This document shows positions 51,790-64,000 of a stretch of 64,000 nt of DNA, in pieces. The DNA comes from Megalobrama amblycephala (lineage: Eukaryota > Chordata > Actinopteri > Cypriniformes > Xenocyprididae). The position numbers and the translations under genes are program-made. Under the pieces are notes generated by a model, which was given only the letters and a program-made list of their open reading frames with translations, was not told the origin of the DNA and made no database searches. Every line of letters begins with the position of its first letter. Within the stretch, counting starts at the first letter, position 1. The stretch covers positions 17,133,414 to 17,197,413 of the forward strand of contig NC_063052.1 of NCBI RefSeq assembly GCF_018812025.1, in the 5' to 3' direction.

Positions 51790-52848
51790 GTCTATTAAAA
51801 TAGTCAAAAATACAGTAAAACATGTAATACTGTGAAATATTACTACAATTTAAAATAACTGTTTGCTAATTGAATATATTTTAAAATGTTATTTATCCCT
51901 GTATTTAAAGCTGAAATTTCAGCAGCCATTACTCCAAGCATGATCCTTCAGACACAATTTTAATATGCTGATGATTTGCTGCTCAAAAAACTTTCTTATT
52001 ATTAATGTTAAAAATAGTTATGCTGCTTAACTTTTGTGAAAACATTAGAGCTTTGCGATTAATCGCTAAAAGATCGTGATTATTTCATGGTTATTTCTTC
52101 ACACCGGAACATTCAAATCTGCGCTGGTGCTGCTGCTGACCCAAAGATCAGTTTTCATGTATGAAACAGCTTCATAGTATCATTATTTTTATGTTACAAG
52201 TGATCAAATTATCACAGAGATACTGGGATAAAGGTATATAGCTTGAATATAAACACTGATGTGTATGGAACCGATCAAATCCATTTAAAAGTAACTTGGC
52301 GCTTCAAATAACGATTGCATCGTTTACATTGTTACAAGTGAATTAAAATGTCTATCATTGAATCAGTCATTCAATTGATTCATTCAAACCCTGATTCATC
52401 CAGTAATGAGCGAGTCATTACATCATTTGACCAAACAGATTTTTTTTTAAAATAATTAATTCAAATAATTTAAACGTTTTAATTAGACTGCACCATTTAA
52501 CATTTCATCAGAATGTCTAGTAAGTTACATGTTAATTTATATAGTTGTCTCTTGTCTGTTTAGGATCGTGGGAAAATAGGGATCTCTATTTGGAGACAAA
52601 ACAAAAACAAAATCGTGATTCTCAATTTATCCAGAATCGAGCAGCTCTAGAAAATATGATATATAATTTTGAGGACTCTGATAAGTTTGAAGAACAGCAT
52701 TAAAAAAATATTATAATATAGAAAAACATTTATAAATGTCTTTAATTTCACATTTGATCAACATCCTTGCTAAATAAAGGTATCAATTTCTTTAAAGAAA
52801 AATATATATAACAAGCCTACACTTTTGAACAGCCGTGTAAATATAAGC
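51790..52848. mobile_element. TIR element 'CACTACCGTTCAAAAG' split by a hAT-like insertion
   Basis: Left part to 52,037 (AATATGCTGATGATTTGCTGC) and right part from 52,658 (TTGATCAACATCCTTGCTAA to CACTTTTGAACAGCCGTG) are one element interrupted by the 604-bp insertion at 52046-52649. Confidence 0.7.
52046..52649. mobile_element. hAT-like nonautonomous element with 8-bp target duplication
   Basis: Ends TAGAGCTTTGCGATTAATC and (inverted) TAGAGCTGCTCGATTCTGG. Flanks are GAAAACAT (52038-52045) and GAAAATAT (52650-52657), an 8-bp duplication with one mismatch, the hallmark of hAT superfamily insertion. It is inserted inside an older TIR element. No transposase frame is present. Confidence 0.8.
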
Positions 52849-52849
52849 A

Positions 52850-52850
<1 letters not shown>

Positions 52851-52892
<42 letters not shown>
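52851..52892. repeat. (AT)n microsatellite
   Basis: About twenty AT dinucleotides next to the right end of the TIR element ending near 52,848. Confidence 0.95.
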
Positions 52893-53385
52893 CATTTTAC
52901 ATGTTCATTATATGAATATTTTAATTCAGTAACATTAACAATCTAAATTTCACAGCATTTATTAATCTTAGATTCTGAACAATATGGCATTGTTTTTCCA
53001 CTTAAACATGTAAATGAAGGGATTGAAGTATTTTATTTATTTTTAAAAAATAAAACTACATATTTGATTCATTTTATAGTTTGAAATATTTCTAGGTCAT
53101 TAATCAAATTTGTGACATTGACCATGTACACAAAAAGTGATAAAGTTGTGTCACTTTGATACCTGCTGTCTGTGCAGAAATGCAACCCAGATTATAATAT
53201 TAACCAAACTAATATTGATTGAATTATTTTTAATCTTTCACTCATATAATGCTAATATTTTATACCCCACTGTGTATAAGTAATTCTATCCATTCATCTA
53301 CACACACCACCACCATTATAATTCCATTATGCATCTGAAGATTGAAGTTGAGCAAACACAAACAGAACACATCTGGATTCATGTT

Positions 53386-55786
53386 TTTATTTTCATTTAG
53401 ATATGCATTTACACGCATATTATAAAGCAAATATACAAATATCAAGCTGTTTTGAACAAGTTAGAAATCAATCAGCCCTAGCCTCTGAAGTAATAATCGT
53501 ACAGATATGGGCAGGAAGGCTCAAAACATAAGAAAAAAAAAAAAAAAAAACACTAAAGAAATAGAAGGAACAAAAAACAAAAGAAAAACAAAGCAGCTTG
53601 TGGCATTGGATCAGTCCCGGGAGATTTACTGAGCAGCACCAGAACGGCAGCGAGAAAGACGAACAGAAATCAACTCTTGAACTAGACCCGTGCGCTCACG
53701 GCACGGCTGTACACGCAGACAGGACCAGGATGAACAGTGCAAACACACGGGTCAGAGCCTCGAGTCCGAGGAGGCGTCTGTAAACTGTGAGTGCGTCGAA
53801 GTGTGCAGGGGTCACAGGGGTGACGAGTCATCGTCGGTGAGCCTGAGTGCTGTCTTTGGTAGGCGGTCGGTTGTGTAGTCCCTGACCGTTTAACACAGGG
53901 ACGACAGGAAACGATGTCACGCCGCCTCGCTAACATTCAGCCTCATCCAATACATTTGAATTCATAAGACACAAACCGGAGGAACAAACATAGTTTTTCG
54001 ATGATCCAAAAGGCACCATGAGTCGATACAAGAGAAAGAAAAAAATCAGGTTGAAGACCTAAATGTGATTACCATCATAGCCTTTACAATGCATGTAGTT
54101 TGACAAAAATTATTTTTTTTTAACAGGATGCAAATCCTTCTGATTCATAAATACAAACCCTTTGCACCCATAACAGTTGTTCTATAAAGAATTATCAGTG
54201 GACTTGGCTTTGCAAGGACATTTTGTTTTTTTGTTTTTTTTGTTTTTTAAAACATGCCAGACTTGCTTCCTCCCCAAAATGGGTTTGGTCAAGGGTCCCC
54301 ATCCTACCAGCAGGGGGCGCGACGCAGCTTTATTCAGCTTCTCACTGGCTTTTCAACTCAGAAGCAGCACCCTGCACAGGGCTTGAACATCTTTTCCCAA
54401 AAATGGAAAATAAGCTGTGACACTAGATGAGAGAAATGAAAAGAACCCCAAAAAAATTAAAAACACAATCATGTACAAGAATCATTGCTGTGAAAAGGGA
54501 AATCTACTACTGCCTGGTCCCTCATTGGCTCATCTTGTATGAATGATCTCAAAAAGAGCATCAGATTCCCCCCTGACTTCCTTGGTGCCTTTGAATAGCT
54601 GCAGATTTCTTCAACTAAAGCTATATGTTGGGTAACTGAGAGTATATGCGTGTATATGTGTGGTGAAGGTGCCTGAATACACGGGTCAATCACATGGAAT
54701 CTGTCAAAAAAATGTCATGGTCATATTTCATCCCAAAATCACAAAGTAAGAAATTATATTTAAAGAAAATGAAGCCAATTTAAGAACAATAAGCTTAACT
54801 TTTTTTTAATTATTTTTTATGTAAATTAAATGCATTTCTCCTTTCAATTCTCATGTCCATAATGAAAAGAAAAATCTAATCTTAAATTACAGTAGTATTT
54901 GAAGAAATGTGCTAAAAAGGGATAGTCCACCCAAAAATTAAAATTGCCATCATTTACTCACCCTGGGTGGCTGTACGACTTTCATCTGTGGAATACAAAA
55001 GAAGACATTTTGAAGAATGTTTGTAACCAAACAGTTTCGGTTCCCATTGACTTACATTATCAATTCAATTCTTCAAAATATCTTTTGTGTTTTGCAGTAA
55101 AAAGGAAGTCATGCATGTTTGGAACAACATGAGGGAGAGTAAATAATGGCAATTTTCATTTTTGGATGGACTATGCCTTTAATTACCTTGAAATTGTCAA
55201 AATACAAACTAAAATTGCCATAATACTAAGTTGTCCTAAACAGAGGCTTCATTTCATGCATGAAAGGAATGATTTTTTTTCATTTTGTTCCTTTTTAAAT
55301 TTTGGGATGAACAACGAGCTGGACACATTTTGCAAGATTCCTCCACATACTCGTTCCTCACTGGAGAGGTTATTCATCACAGCGACCCTGAACACTGAAA
55401 TAGAGGCATGTGTGATTGACAGCTACATCATCACCATTATCGGTGCATCACTTGCCACCCTACATTCATCTGTTGCCTTTCTGAATCTTATCTGATCTGT
55501 AGTCCAACTCTACGCACAGACTGACAGGCCTTTACGCAATCTGTCAATCAAATGGTAACCTTTGGTCACGGTGAGCTTTCTGAAACCTCGAGGCACATCC
55601 TGCCCTTGACTAGTGTAAAATATTGGCGTTCCATCTCCAACATTCGAATTATCAACCGACCGGGACGTTAAACCTCCACGAAACCCATACAGACTTTAAA
55701 ATCTTTAATTCAGTGTGCAATCCTTGGTAATAAAGTGGGTGTTGAGGTTAGCCGTGAAAGCATTTGGGTTAACTCAACCCGTCTGG
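53386..55786 (-). other. rnf19a: probable rnf19a 3' UTR
   Basis: From the stop codon leftward there is no coding block. A canonical AATAAA on the minus strand lies at 53386-53391, about 2.4 kb from the stop. The stretch 53,600-53,930 is GC-rich and carries overlapping frames in both directions, none with recognisable protein. A MITE copy lies within it at 54,915-55,182. The UTR extent is inferred from the first clear polyadenylation signal. Confidence 0.5.
54915..55182. mobile_element. 'GGGTTAGTTCACCCAAAAATG' MITE, short copy
   Basis: AAAAGGGATAGTCCACCCAA to TTTGGATGGACTATGCCTTTAA, about 0.27 kb, within the presumed rnf19a 3' UTR. Confidence 0.8.
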
Positions 55787-58700
55787 TTATATCTCTGTTT
55801 GAATGCAGGCGTTGCGAACGGGACTAGCCGGCTGAGGAAGGTTGTTATTGTGTTCTTTAGGCGAGCTCTGACCCGCGTCAGCCGCACAGATTAAACTCAC
55901 ATTCTCCTCTGCAATGTAGCACAGGGGACGTTCTGCTGCTCCGTCAGGGGTAAGAGGGGCTACCGCAGCTTGTGGGAGAGTCCCAGAGGTGGGACAGTTT
56001 TCCAGCCGGTCATTCTCGACCTCAGGAAGGGGGCTGACCGCTCCGCCCGTGTTGGGATGTCGGATGTGAGACTCATAGCAAGGGGGTCTGCAGGCGTCCA
56101 GGTCGGAGCAGCTGAACTCTGAGAAGTGGCTGGAGTGCGAGTCGGCCACAGACGGCAGGCTGCCGCTCAGAGAGGGCGAGTCCAACTCACTGGAGTTGGT
56201 GCTGCGGCGCTCTAGCAGCTGGGCATCCATGTCTTCGCGCGTCTCGTTGATCTTGGTGCCACCGCTCTTTTTGCGCAGCTTGCCTTTACTTTTCTTTCCG
56301 GAGGAAGAGGACGAGGTGGAGGATGGCTCCTTGGCCCAGCGTGACGTAACGCATTTGCCCTCGTGCGGACAGCCAGCGGGGCAAACGCTGGCTCCGGGCC
56401 CTCCGCTGCTGCCGTCGTCCATACTGCTGCTGCCGCTGTGGTGCCTGAGCTTCCCTCGTTTAGATTCCACATCCACCTGCACCTCCATACTGTTCCCATC
56501 TCTGCTCCACAACAACAGAACACTATTAATTACAGCTCAACTTCCTACAGTCCCTGATGCTACATCATTATTACATAAACAGATGTGTTAAGCAGTCTCA
56601 AAGTGCTTGTAAACTAAATTCTTTCAGTTATATAAACACAGACCTGTCCAGAGGCAAGTAGGCATTGAGAATGGATCCAGCCATTGCTTTGGTACTAGCG
56701 TTGTCACTGATTGTCCCCAGACTGACAGTACCAGACTCCCCACTCAGACTGCAACGCTCCTTTTGAACATCAGCTTGAACCTCCAACCTGAGACACATAA
56801 ACAGCAAATTTAAGTCTTGTTCACACCAACCTTCATGTCTGGCATATTTTTTTTTTACCAAAAGCCAATGCATTTTTCCATTGGCTTTTGGATTATTGCA
56901 ACTAGGCTCTGTGACCAAGTAAAATTTATGATTCTTACATGTTGTTCATCATGATAATCTTCACAAATAAACAACTATGAATTTTGAAGCCTAAATACAA
57001 ATCAGCAGAAGTAAACCGCTATAAACAGAAGTAGGCTATAAACAATTTCACTGAGCTTCCGTCTTTAAGAAACATTTTCCCTGAATATTTGAGTTAGAAT
57101 AGTTTGCAGAATAAGAGTTCAGCGTGAAGATGTTTAATGTTCCAGACAACCTCTGTTACAGTTAAAGCATCAAAATGTACTCACATCCTTGCCAAAACTA
57201 TGTATAAATGGTCTTTTTGGACTGGGTCTTTTAAATTTGAGTTCACTTTGCACTTTGACTTCAAAAGACATGCTCCTTTAAGGTTCTTTTTTTTTTTTTG
57301 GCCAATAATTGTGCACTACTTGACCTGTAAACAAGGTGTCACTGACCTGTTAAAGCAGTTGACCATGGCACTTCCTGACAAGCTGCCAGTGATGCTGGCC
57401 CCAGCAAGTGCCATAGTGCTGGCGTTCTCACTCAGGTTGTCTCTCATTGCTCCAATGCGTTCCATGTGGCTCCCGCTGGCACTCAGGCTGCCCGTAAGAC
57501 CCCCTACACTGCCCTCACCAATGCTGGGGTTATGCCTCGTCTCTGCTACTGATGTGGTGTCTGTTGAGGCAGAAGGGGGACATTACAGCCGTTTATAAAA
57601 GTTTGAAGCATAACGTTTGAAGCAAACTATGACAGAAATATATTACTATTATACAGTATTTTTAATGGAATATCAGTTTCATAAGATTTTTCATGCACAT
57701 TTTAATTTAAACAGTAAACCTCTATTGTTCATCACTTTCTTTGTCAAAAAATAAAAGAATTGGTCAAATTTCATTTGATTACATTTTACAAGATAATACA
57801 ATTGTATCAAATCATAAAACACAAAATCCAGAAAAATGCAATTTAATTACCACTTTCAAGGCCCAGAAAGGTAGCAAAGACATTGTTAAAATGGTCCATG
57901 TGACTGCAGTGGTTCAAACTTAAATTTTATGAAGCGACGAGAATACTTTTTGTGCACATAAGCAAAACAAAAATAACAATTCAACAATTTCTTCTCTTCC
58001 CTGTCATTCCCCTACACCAGGGGTGTCCAAACTACGGCTCGCGGGCCAACTGCGGCCCGGGGATGAATTTTAAGCGGCCTGTGGCTTGTCTATTAAAATA
58101 TATAATGTGTGGCCCGCCATGCATAATTTACAAATCGTGCAGTTTCACAATGGGCCAACACAAGGCGGCAGTACTAGATTTTAGGCAAGGGAAACATTAA
58201 CGCACCAAAAGCGGAACGAAACAGCGCTACTTGTGCGCGCTGCGCGACTAACAAGCTCACAAATGTGTTTACTTGCTTAGGGTCTCGATCACATGACAAC
58301 TAAACAGCCAGCGAGAAGTGTTCGAGTTCGGCGTAAAGGTTTCAGGTACAAGCTGCAAATATCTCTGATTTAATTCAGTTTAAAGCCAGTTGAAACAGCG
58401 CTGACTGAATCAACAACACTAACGTGCAAATCAGGAGAAACATTGAGCCAATCCAGTTAGAATACTTCAACCAACATTTATCATGGATTTACTGTGGTAA
58501 CACTAACTGTAACCGTGGTATATTGTTAGAAATGTAGGTTAATATCTTATTTTATTTAATTTTTAATGTAGACTTATATTAAATGCCAAACTGCCAATAA
58601 GGCCACATTACAGACTATTTTTGTCAAACTTGCAGTTTTGTGCATTCATATTTATATTAAATGTGTTTATAGACTAAAAACCTTAAAGCCATTCTAGATA

Positions 58701-61700
58701 TAAACACAATATTTTTACTTTTTACCATGTAGTGAAGTGCCATGTGTGGTTTAACCTACGGTGATCTAATTAGAGTACTTTTCATTTAAATAAGAAGAGT
58801 TCTAATATTTAAATTTCACCCTTTAAAAATTAGGTTAAGTTCTATAGATATTTGTGTTAAATTTGCATCTGTGTCCCATCTCAAACTACTGTCAGCTCAA
58901 GCTTTTGTCAAATCTGTTATGTTTTCAAGAAACAAAACATGTAGGCCTATATATTTTTATATATTTATTAATAAATATATATATATATATATATTTATTT
59001 TTGGATTTATTTTTATATATATATCAAAAGGAACAACAGTTAAGTTTTGGTCATCATTCGGATGGGGTCCGCTACACTTATGAAAGTTACAGAAGTTATT
59101 TAGTCAAGAATAGTGTGCGATCTTTTGTTATTTTATTAACATTAAAGCACAGACAGCAGCGCTAGGATTATGCAACAGTCATTATAAAGCTCAGCGCCTT
59201 CACGCAGTTAATTTATAAACCATCGGTTTGTTATATTGGCCTTCTTCCTCCTACAGCCGATGGTTGTAGATTGAGCAAAAATCGGCCGATAAATATTGGC
59301 GGCCGATACATCGGTGCATCCCTAATTTAAACCATTAAAATGGAATGCAGAAAAAATTAAAGCAAATTTGAGATTAGAGAAACCAGATATCTCTTACATA
59401 TATTTCAAGTTGTCCTAAACCTCTTTGCCTCTAGCTTACACTGCACATCAGGACAAAAGTTATTTGTTCCCAGCGTTACCTGAGCTTCACGGGAATTATC
59501 TGGTGTTTGAGGAAAAAAACAACAACTTGATCCTTGAATATCAGTAGTTGTGTCTAGAAAAGGACAAACTCAAGGTCTCTAAATATGGCTCACCTTCAAT
59601 ACATTTCTAGTGGGACCCATTTTACCCTGTAAAGCCTACACATTCTAGCACACTCCAGGAGGAGCACTTTAAACTAGAACACAATTCACACATTTGCATT
59701 AAGCCTGAGCAAGGAGGAGAGAAACTGTGAAATCCTGGGGGAGAGACAACCAAGACAGAGACTGTGAATGAGAGAATGACAGAGAGGAGGACAGATTCTG
59801 AAGGCTTTTTTTGTGTGTTTGCCTTCAGTTAGGTTCACTCACCAGTCACAGCAGCTCCCGTGCCCACGTTCATGTCGTTCTCATCATCAAACTCGATCCG
59901 CACTCCTTTTCCATTCCCCGCAGACACACCGCAACCACCACTACGGCACAGAGAGATGGGCACCACACCATAGACGTATGCCAACATGATGGGCACTCCT
60001 ATCCCTATGCAGACAAAAAAAATATATAATGGTTACACAATACTGCTACACAAGACGTACAGCCACCTTTAAACTAGGGGTGTAAGAAAATATCGATACA
60101 CATGAATATCGCGATATTATGTTTGGCGATACTGTATCGATTCTCAAAAACACTATCGATAGAATATGTAATATGTACTGCACGTTTTCCTCTCAGTAAC
60201 AAAATAAACAAAAAAAAATGACAGCGGTGACAGCATAAAGAAAGCATCCGTTCATAGCAATGTGGATATGTTTGCATCAGCTCTGTTCAGCACTTCAGTG
60301 AATTCTCGTTTATTAAAATAGCACTTTATACAATAGACTGCTTTAAAGCAAGCAGCTTTACAGTATTAAATATAAAAACAAACAGATATTCAGTCATGAA
60401 ATGGACTATGCACAAGTTGTTAAATAGTTTAGAAATTAAAAACTGCTATACTGTGAACCTTTAAAACATACAAGAATCCTGCAGTCACTTTACTATTTCC
60501 CTTAGATTGTACAAAATAGTGACTGTGATATAAATGCAAATTATACTGTATTGATTAAATAAAATAAAGTTGTATCGTAACCCCTGTATTGTGATACGTA
60601 TCGTATCACCAGATTCTTGGCAATACACAGCCCTACTTTAAACCAGATAGATTATCAATTAAATTAGCATTTTCTGAAGGAAATACCTGGACAAGACCGC
60701 AAAAGAAGAGGGTTAAGGGCTGTTCACTCCAAAGTCAATAACTATAAACATTTAATAACGGTTCTAATTCTATGAGAATAAGGAATGCCTATATAATGAT
60801 AACAAAACAGAGGAACAATATCGTCGCAATCATTTTGTACATTTTTTCAAGCTGTTCAATAAAAACATTGAATCAGTCAACAGCCAATCAGAATCTACCG
60901 GCCTTTAAAAAGTGAGATTCAAAATTCAATCTAGTTATAGTTACTATTCTTGGTTAAACAGGCCTTTAGTATTAAATTTGTAGTTAAGCTTAATTTTAGG
61001 CTTTGGCTGTGCAGTGTAAAGATAGCTATAATTAATTAATATGGCCAAGGAAGACCAATAACAATTCAGCATACAAATATTACAATGACATCACTGTTGG
61101 TTACATTTTAAATGATGAAAAGGTCAACAGGAAATTATACATTGGCTAATCTTTAATCTAAAAAAGCTTCAAGTGTGTTATCTAAAAAACAAATTAAATT
61201 AAGTCTCTGTGTTTAGAAGGTGGGGCTGAATAAACTATGCCACAGTCTGTGAAAACCCAACTAAAGTAATTTTTTGTGATTCACCGTTTTCTATATAAAA
61301 AAATCCTATATAAATGTAAAGAACATTCTGTGAAAACATAACCTTGATATCTTTAATATTGACCGAGTAAGGCCATGTCAAAGATTTGCTGAACTTGAAC
61401 AGGCTTAGAAAATGCTTTTTGGAAATGTCCAAAAAGTATTAAAACATTGAAATGAATGGGGGTACCATAAGAGCTTGATTGTAGCAACAATTACCAAATC
61501 AATTTACTGGAATGACTTGTATAACTTTATTTTATTAATAATCAGCAGAAAATGTCAATCTATTTCTGGGGTATTGTGTAACATTTGGAGAAAAACTGGG
61601 ATGACATGAAAAAAACAAAAAAAAAAAAAACTGCTTTAGTATATTCATTACAAATAAATTGATTATTATTAAAGTTACAAAAGTTGTTCAGTCAAGAGCA

Positions 61701-63595
61701 GTGAGTAATTCCCTCTTTTCTTTTATTGTTTGATTAACATTAATGATACAGAGAGCAGGTTAATTAGCCCATATGTGACCCATGTTGGCAAAATGAGTTG
61801 CAATGAGCAAATTTTCAAAAATGAGTTATTTTCACATTATCTATTAAAAAAACATTCAAAATGGTGTATGATTTGTTACAATCAAGAGGAAAAAAAATTA
61901 CTGAGCAACACCTGTTTGAAGTCAAAAAAGTCAGCAAAGTCAATTTAGAGGAAAATCAAGTTAAAGTTATCTGAAAAATGTGTCAAACAGCGATCAGTAA
62001 GATTGTTGTTTACATCAGCATGAGTTTGAAAATTACATTTCATTGGTTCATAGATCTAACATAACGTTACACATCAGATGTAACGTTACAACCTACTGTC
62101 CCTCAAATGTTCAATTAAGATATAACTATGTTTGTGTGAAAACACGCCAAGACAGATATTTTGAAATACTGTAAATCTGTGTGTATCTGACCGTTCAAGC
62201 GCAATACACAACTAAAGAGAACTGAATTCAGGATTGCATGCCGTTTGAGGCGTCTTTCTGTGTGCAGACTTGAGATGTGTGCGTCAGTCAGCGCATAATG
62301 AATAGAGATCTTTTCATTGCCTATTTTGTGCTTAACTCTTTCAACATCAAGCACAGCCCATGCTTTATTTTCTCATTCAATGTATATTATTTTCGTAAAA
62401 AACGAAACCGAAACAAGGACATGCACAAATTTTATTAATATATAATATTAGTTCTTTAATTTAGCCTACAATAAAACTACAATAGTACATTAATATGTAT
62501 AATTATTTTGTTTTTATGCATCGATGCATAATCGTTCACATTAACACAGATGCATCATAAAAACGATTAGATATTCACAGCTCTAGTTATCATCATCCTC
62601 CAGAAAGTTATCCTCTATAAGACCTGTTATTTCATAATTTGGGGGCAATTCCACAGAGATTGATAGCATTCAAGCAGTTTAAACAATCAGCTATCTTTTG
62701 TTCCTCGCGCTTCACTGTGCTGCCCTGTCAGATCTGGAAATTCATCAACCCAAGCATCAGCATCCAAAGACCAAATTATTTCGACACATAGCAGGCCAGG
62801 CATAAAATGTCTTTAAAATAAGATGCTTATTTTGGCAGAATGTTGTGTTACAAAACAAATAAGCTGTTCCTGAAATTTCTTTGCTGACATGAAAAAATCC
62901 ACACAGAAATCGAAACCCGGCTTAAGTTGCAATTTTCTTACAATTGGTACTGACCTGATTGTTGCTTGTGCGGATTGATATTAAAGTTTGTTTGCACTTT
63001 CTAATGGTAGAAAAGAACTGAGTGATACAAGAATCAGCAGGTATTTCTGCATTGAAATAAAACCCAGAGACAACTGAAAACAAATTGTTTAGGGAGCCAA
63101 CTTCCGGTATTTTAGTGCAAAATAATTAAATGTAGTATCAATAAAATCATTAATTTCAGTATTTTTCATTTATAAATGAAAATTTAAGTACTGCATCTCA
63201 AATCCCTTGGTATAATCTATCATTTACAGCAAAAAACGCACTTTACCCATTTTCATCATTTTTATGGCTATGACTACTTTGTAAAAATAAACAAAGTAGT
63301 TAGATTATGCGACTTTAGCTGGGGTTTCACAGACAGGGTAACAATTGCAGCCATTTAATACTTAGGGTTATGGGTTCAGAACAAAAAAAGTTCTTTAATA
63401 ATAGTACAAAAGCAAACTGCTGTTAATTAAAGTGACTCAATAGGCAGGAAAATAAGAGAGAAGAAGTTGAGTCTGCTTACCAACAGTGACAGCGGCAACC
63501 ACTGGAGACACAATCACTGACAATGTCACCCCGCCGGCTATGACAAGGTTCCTCTTGTGCTTAGAGATGTCCTTTCCCTCATAACGATTATGAAT
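55787..63595 (-). CDS. rnf19a: rnf19a, RBR-type E3 ubiquitin ligase (C-terminal part)
   Basis: RNF19A (Dorfin) is a RING-in-between-RING ubiquitin ligase anchored by two membrane segments. The five last coding exons are present: 63481-63595, 59843-60004, 57347-57560, 56644-56787 and 55787-56501 (TAA at 55787-55789). The first visible exon encodes the inter-membrane loop [13 protein letters not shown] and part of a hydrophobic segment; the next carries [19 protein letters not shown], the second membrane segment, then [15 protein letters not shown]. The tail contains the conserved blocks [23 protein letters not shown] and [10 protein letters not shown], and is Ser/Gly-rich with [11 protein letters not shown]. 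The catalytic RBR exons lie beyond the right edge. RNF19B is the nearest alternative; RNF19A is favoured by these blocks and by its neighbours spag1 and polr2k. All splice phases close exactly. Confidence 0.92.
58015..58200. repeat. dispersed 'GGGGTGTCCAAACTACGG' repeat
   Basis: CAGGGGTGTCCAAACTACGG, then GGGCCAACTGCGGCCCGGGG and TGTGGCCCGCCATGCATAAT. The end sequence matches that at 6,740-6,757 in inverse orientation. Probably the edge of a DNA transposon in the rnf19a intron. Confidence 0.6.
59085..59330. repeat. hAT-like element end
   Basis: Ends ATCGGCCGATAAATATTGGC and ATCGGTGCATCCCTAA, an end sequence typical of fish hAT relics. The internal phrase AAGTTATTTAGTCAAGAATAGTG is related to one at 61,678-61,702. 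Confidence 0.6.
60073..60637. mobile_element. nonautonomous element with GGGGTGTAAGAAAATATCG end
   Basis: Left end TAGGGGTGTAAGAAAATATC and right end ACCAGATTCTTGGCAATACACAGCCCTA, with tandem ATCGATA motifs near both ends. It lies in the rnf19a intron. No transposase is present. Confidence 0.65.
60650..63470. other. rnf19a intron, otherwise featureless
   Basis: AT-rich intron between the exons at 59,843-60,004 and 63,481-63,595. It holds short repeat traces (near 61,680 and 62,520-62,580) and no protein-coding block that I recognise on either strand. Confidence 0.6.
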
Positions 63596-64000
63596 CTGAA
63601 GTAGATGGATTCAAATAGTGAGTGAATAAACACATCTGTCTGCCATCACACTGCTCATTCATTATTCTCGATTAAATTACACTTTGGTTACTCATAATGC
63701 TAGCATAATTTCCAACTTGATAATCTAACAAGAGCCTCTTGAAGATCAAACAAGGCTGATAATTGTGTAATAAGACATGTAGGTCATCATATTTCACAAT
63801 GCACAGCTCAGTTAGAATTCAGGTCAGATAAACAGACTGTTATGGAAATCACTTCATAATGAAATTCAGATTGAACAGCACATATCTGAAGTGCTATTAA
63901 TCATTGTAAAAAGTGACCCAGTTTGCAGTGGTTTCATCTGGTTCAGAGAGAAGCTGCATATTAACTCAAACATGAAACCAAATCTTAAATGTAGTACACA

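Noticed and set aside
53598..53936. Overlapping frames in a GC-rich patch
   Set aside because: Frames exist in both directions with no recognisable protein; the patch sits in the probable rnf19a 3' UTR.
56196..56591. Plus-strand frame opposite the last rnf19a exon
   Set aside because: Shadow of a GC-rich coding exon; the minus-strand frame has conserved RNF19A blocks and closes in phase.

Overview
This window is vertebrate nuclear DNA, most likely from a cyprinid-type teleost. The evidence is split genes with GT-AG introns, AT-rich introns full of Tc1-, hAT- and MITE-type repeats common in carp and zebrafish relatives, and protein fragments that read as fish orthologues of known vertebrate genes. 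Five protein genes were reconstructed exon by exon. Splice phases were checked by counting codons in every exon.

Layout: (1) 26-14,620, minus strand: cpsf1, a subunit of the pre-mRNA cleavage/polyadenylation factor. There are 26 coding exons from the start codon to the left edge of the window, where the gene runs off (1,039 codons visible). (2) 16,000-25,032, minus strand: parp10, a mono-ADP-ribosyltransferase with RRM-like N-terminus, three UIM-like motifs and a C-terminal ART domain. It has ten coding exons. (3) 26,585-27,531, plus strand: polr2k, the 58-residue zinc-ribbon subunit shared by RNA polymerases I, II and III, complete in three coding exons and head to head with parp10. (4) 29,420-39,323, plus strand: a spag1-type TPR gene with seven coding exons; its 3' end is uncertain. 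(5) 55,787-63,595, minus strand: the last five coding exons of rnf19a, a membrane-bound RBR ubiquitin ligase that continues beyond the right edge and converges on spag1.

The roughly 14 kb between spag1 and rnf19a has no recognisable gene except for a possible distal spag1 3' exon. It holds a 5'-truncated LINE (42.4-45.0 kb) with a DNA transposon nested in its 3' end, a hAT-like element nested in a MITE with a readable 8-bp target duplication, and many inverted-repeat elements. Introns carry a Tc1-like relic, an L1 fragment, several copies of one 0.5-kb TIR element, GATA microsatellites and a diverged tandem array.

The genes are functionally unrelated except for general RNA metabolism (cpsf1, polr2k). 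From memory, human CPSF1/PARP10 map to 8q24.3 and POLR2K/SPAG1/RNF19A to 8q22, so the order looks like a rearranged chromosome-8q block. No operon-like or novel multi-gene system was found. The points most worth checking are two isolated reading-frame breaks in otherwise perfectly phased gene models (cpsf1 near 3,012; parp10 near 22,338), an ISRE beside parp10, a perfect 32-bp hairpin in a spag1 intron, and a DNA transposon with a deletion filled by sequence copied from about 0.17 kb away.
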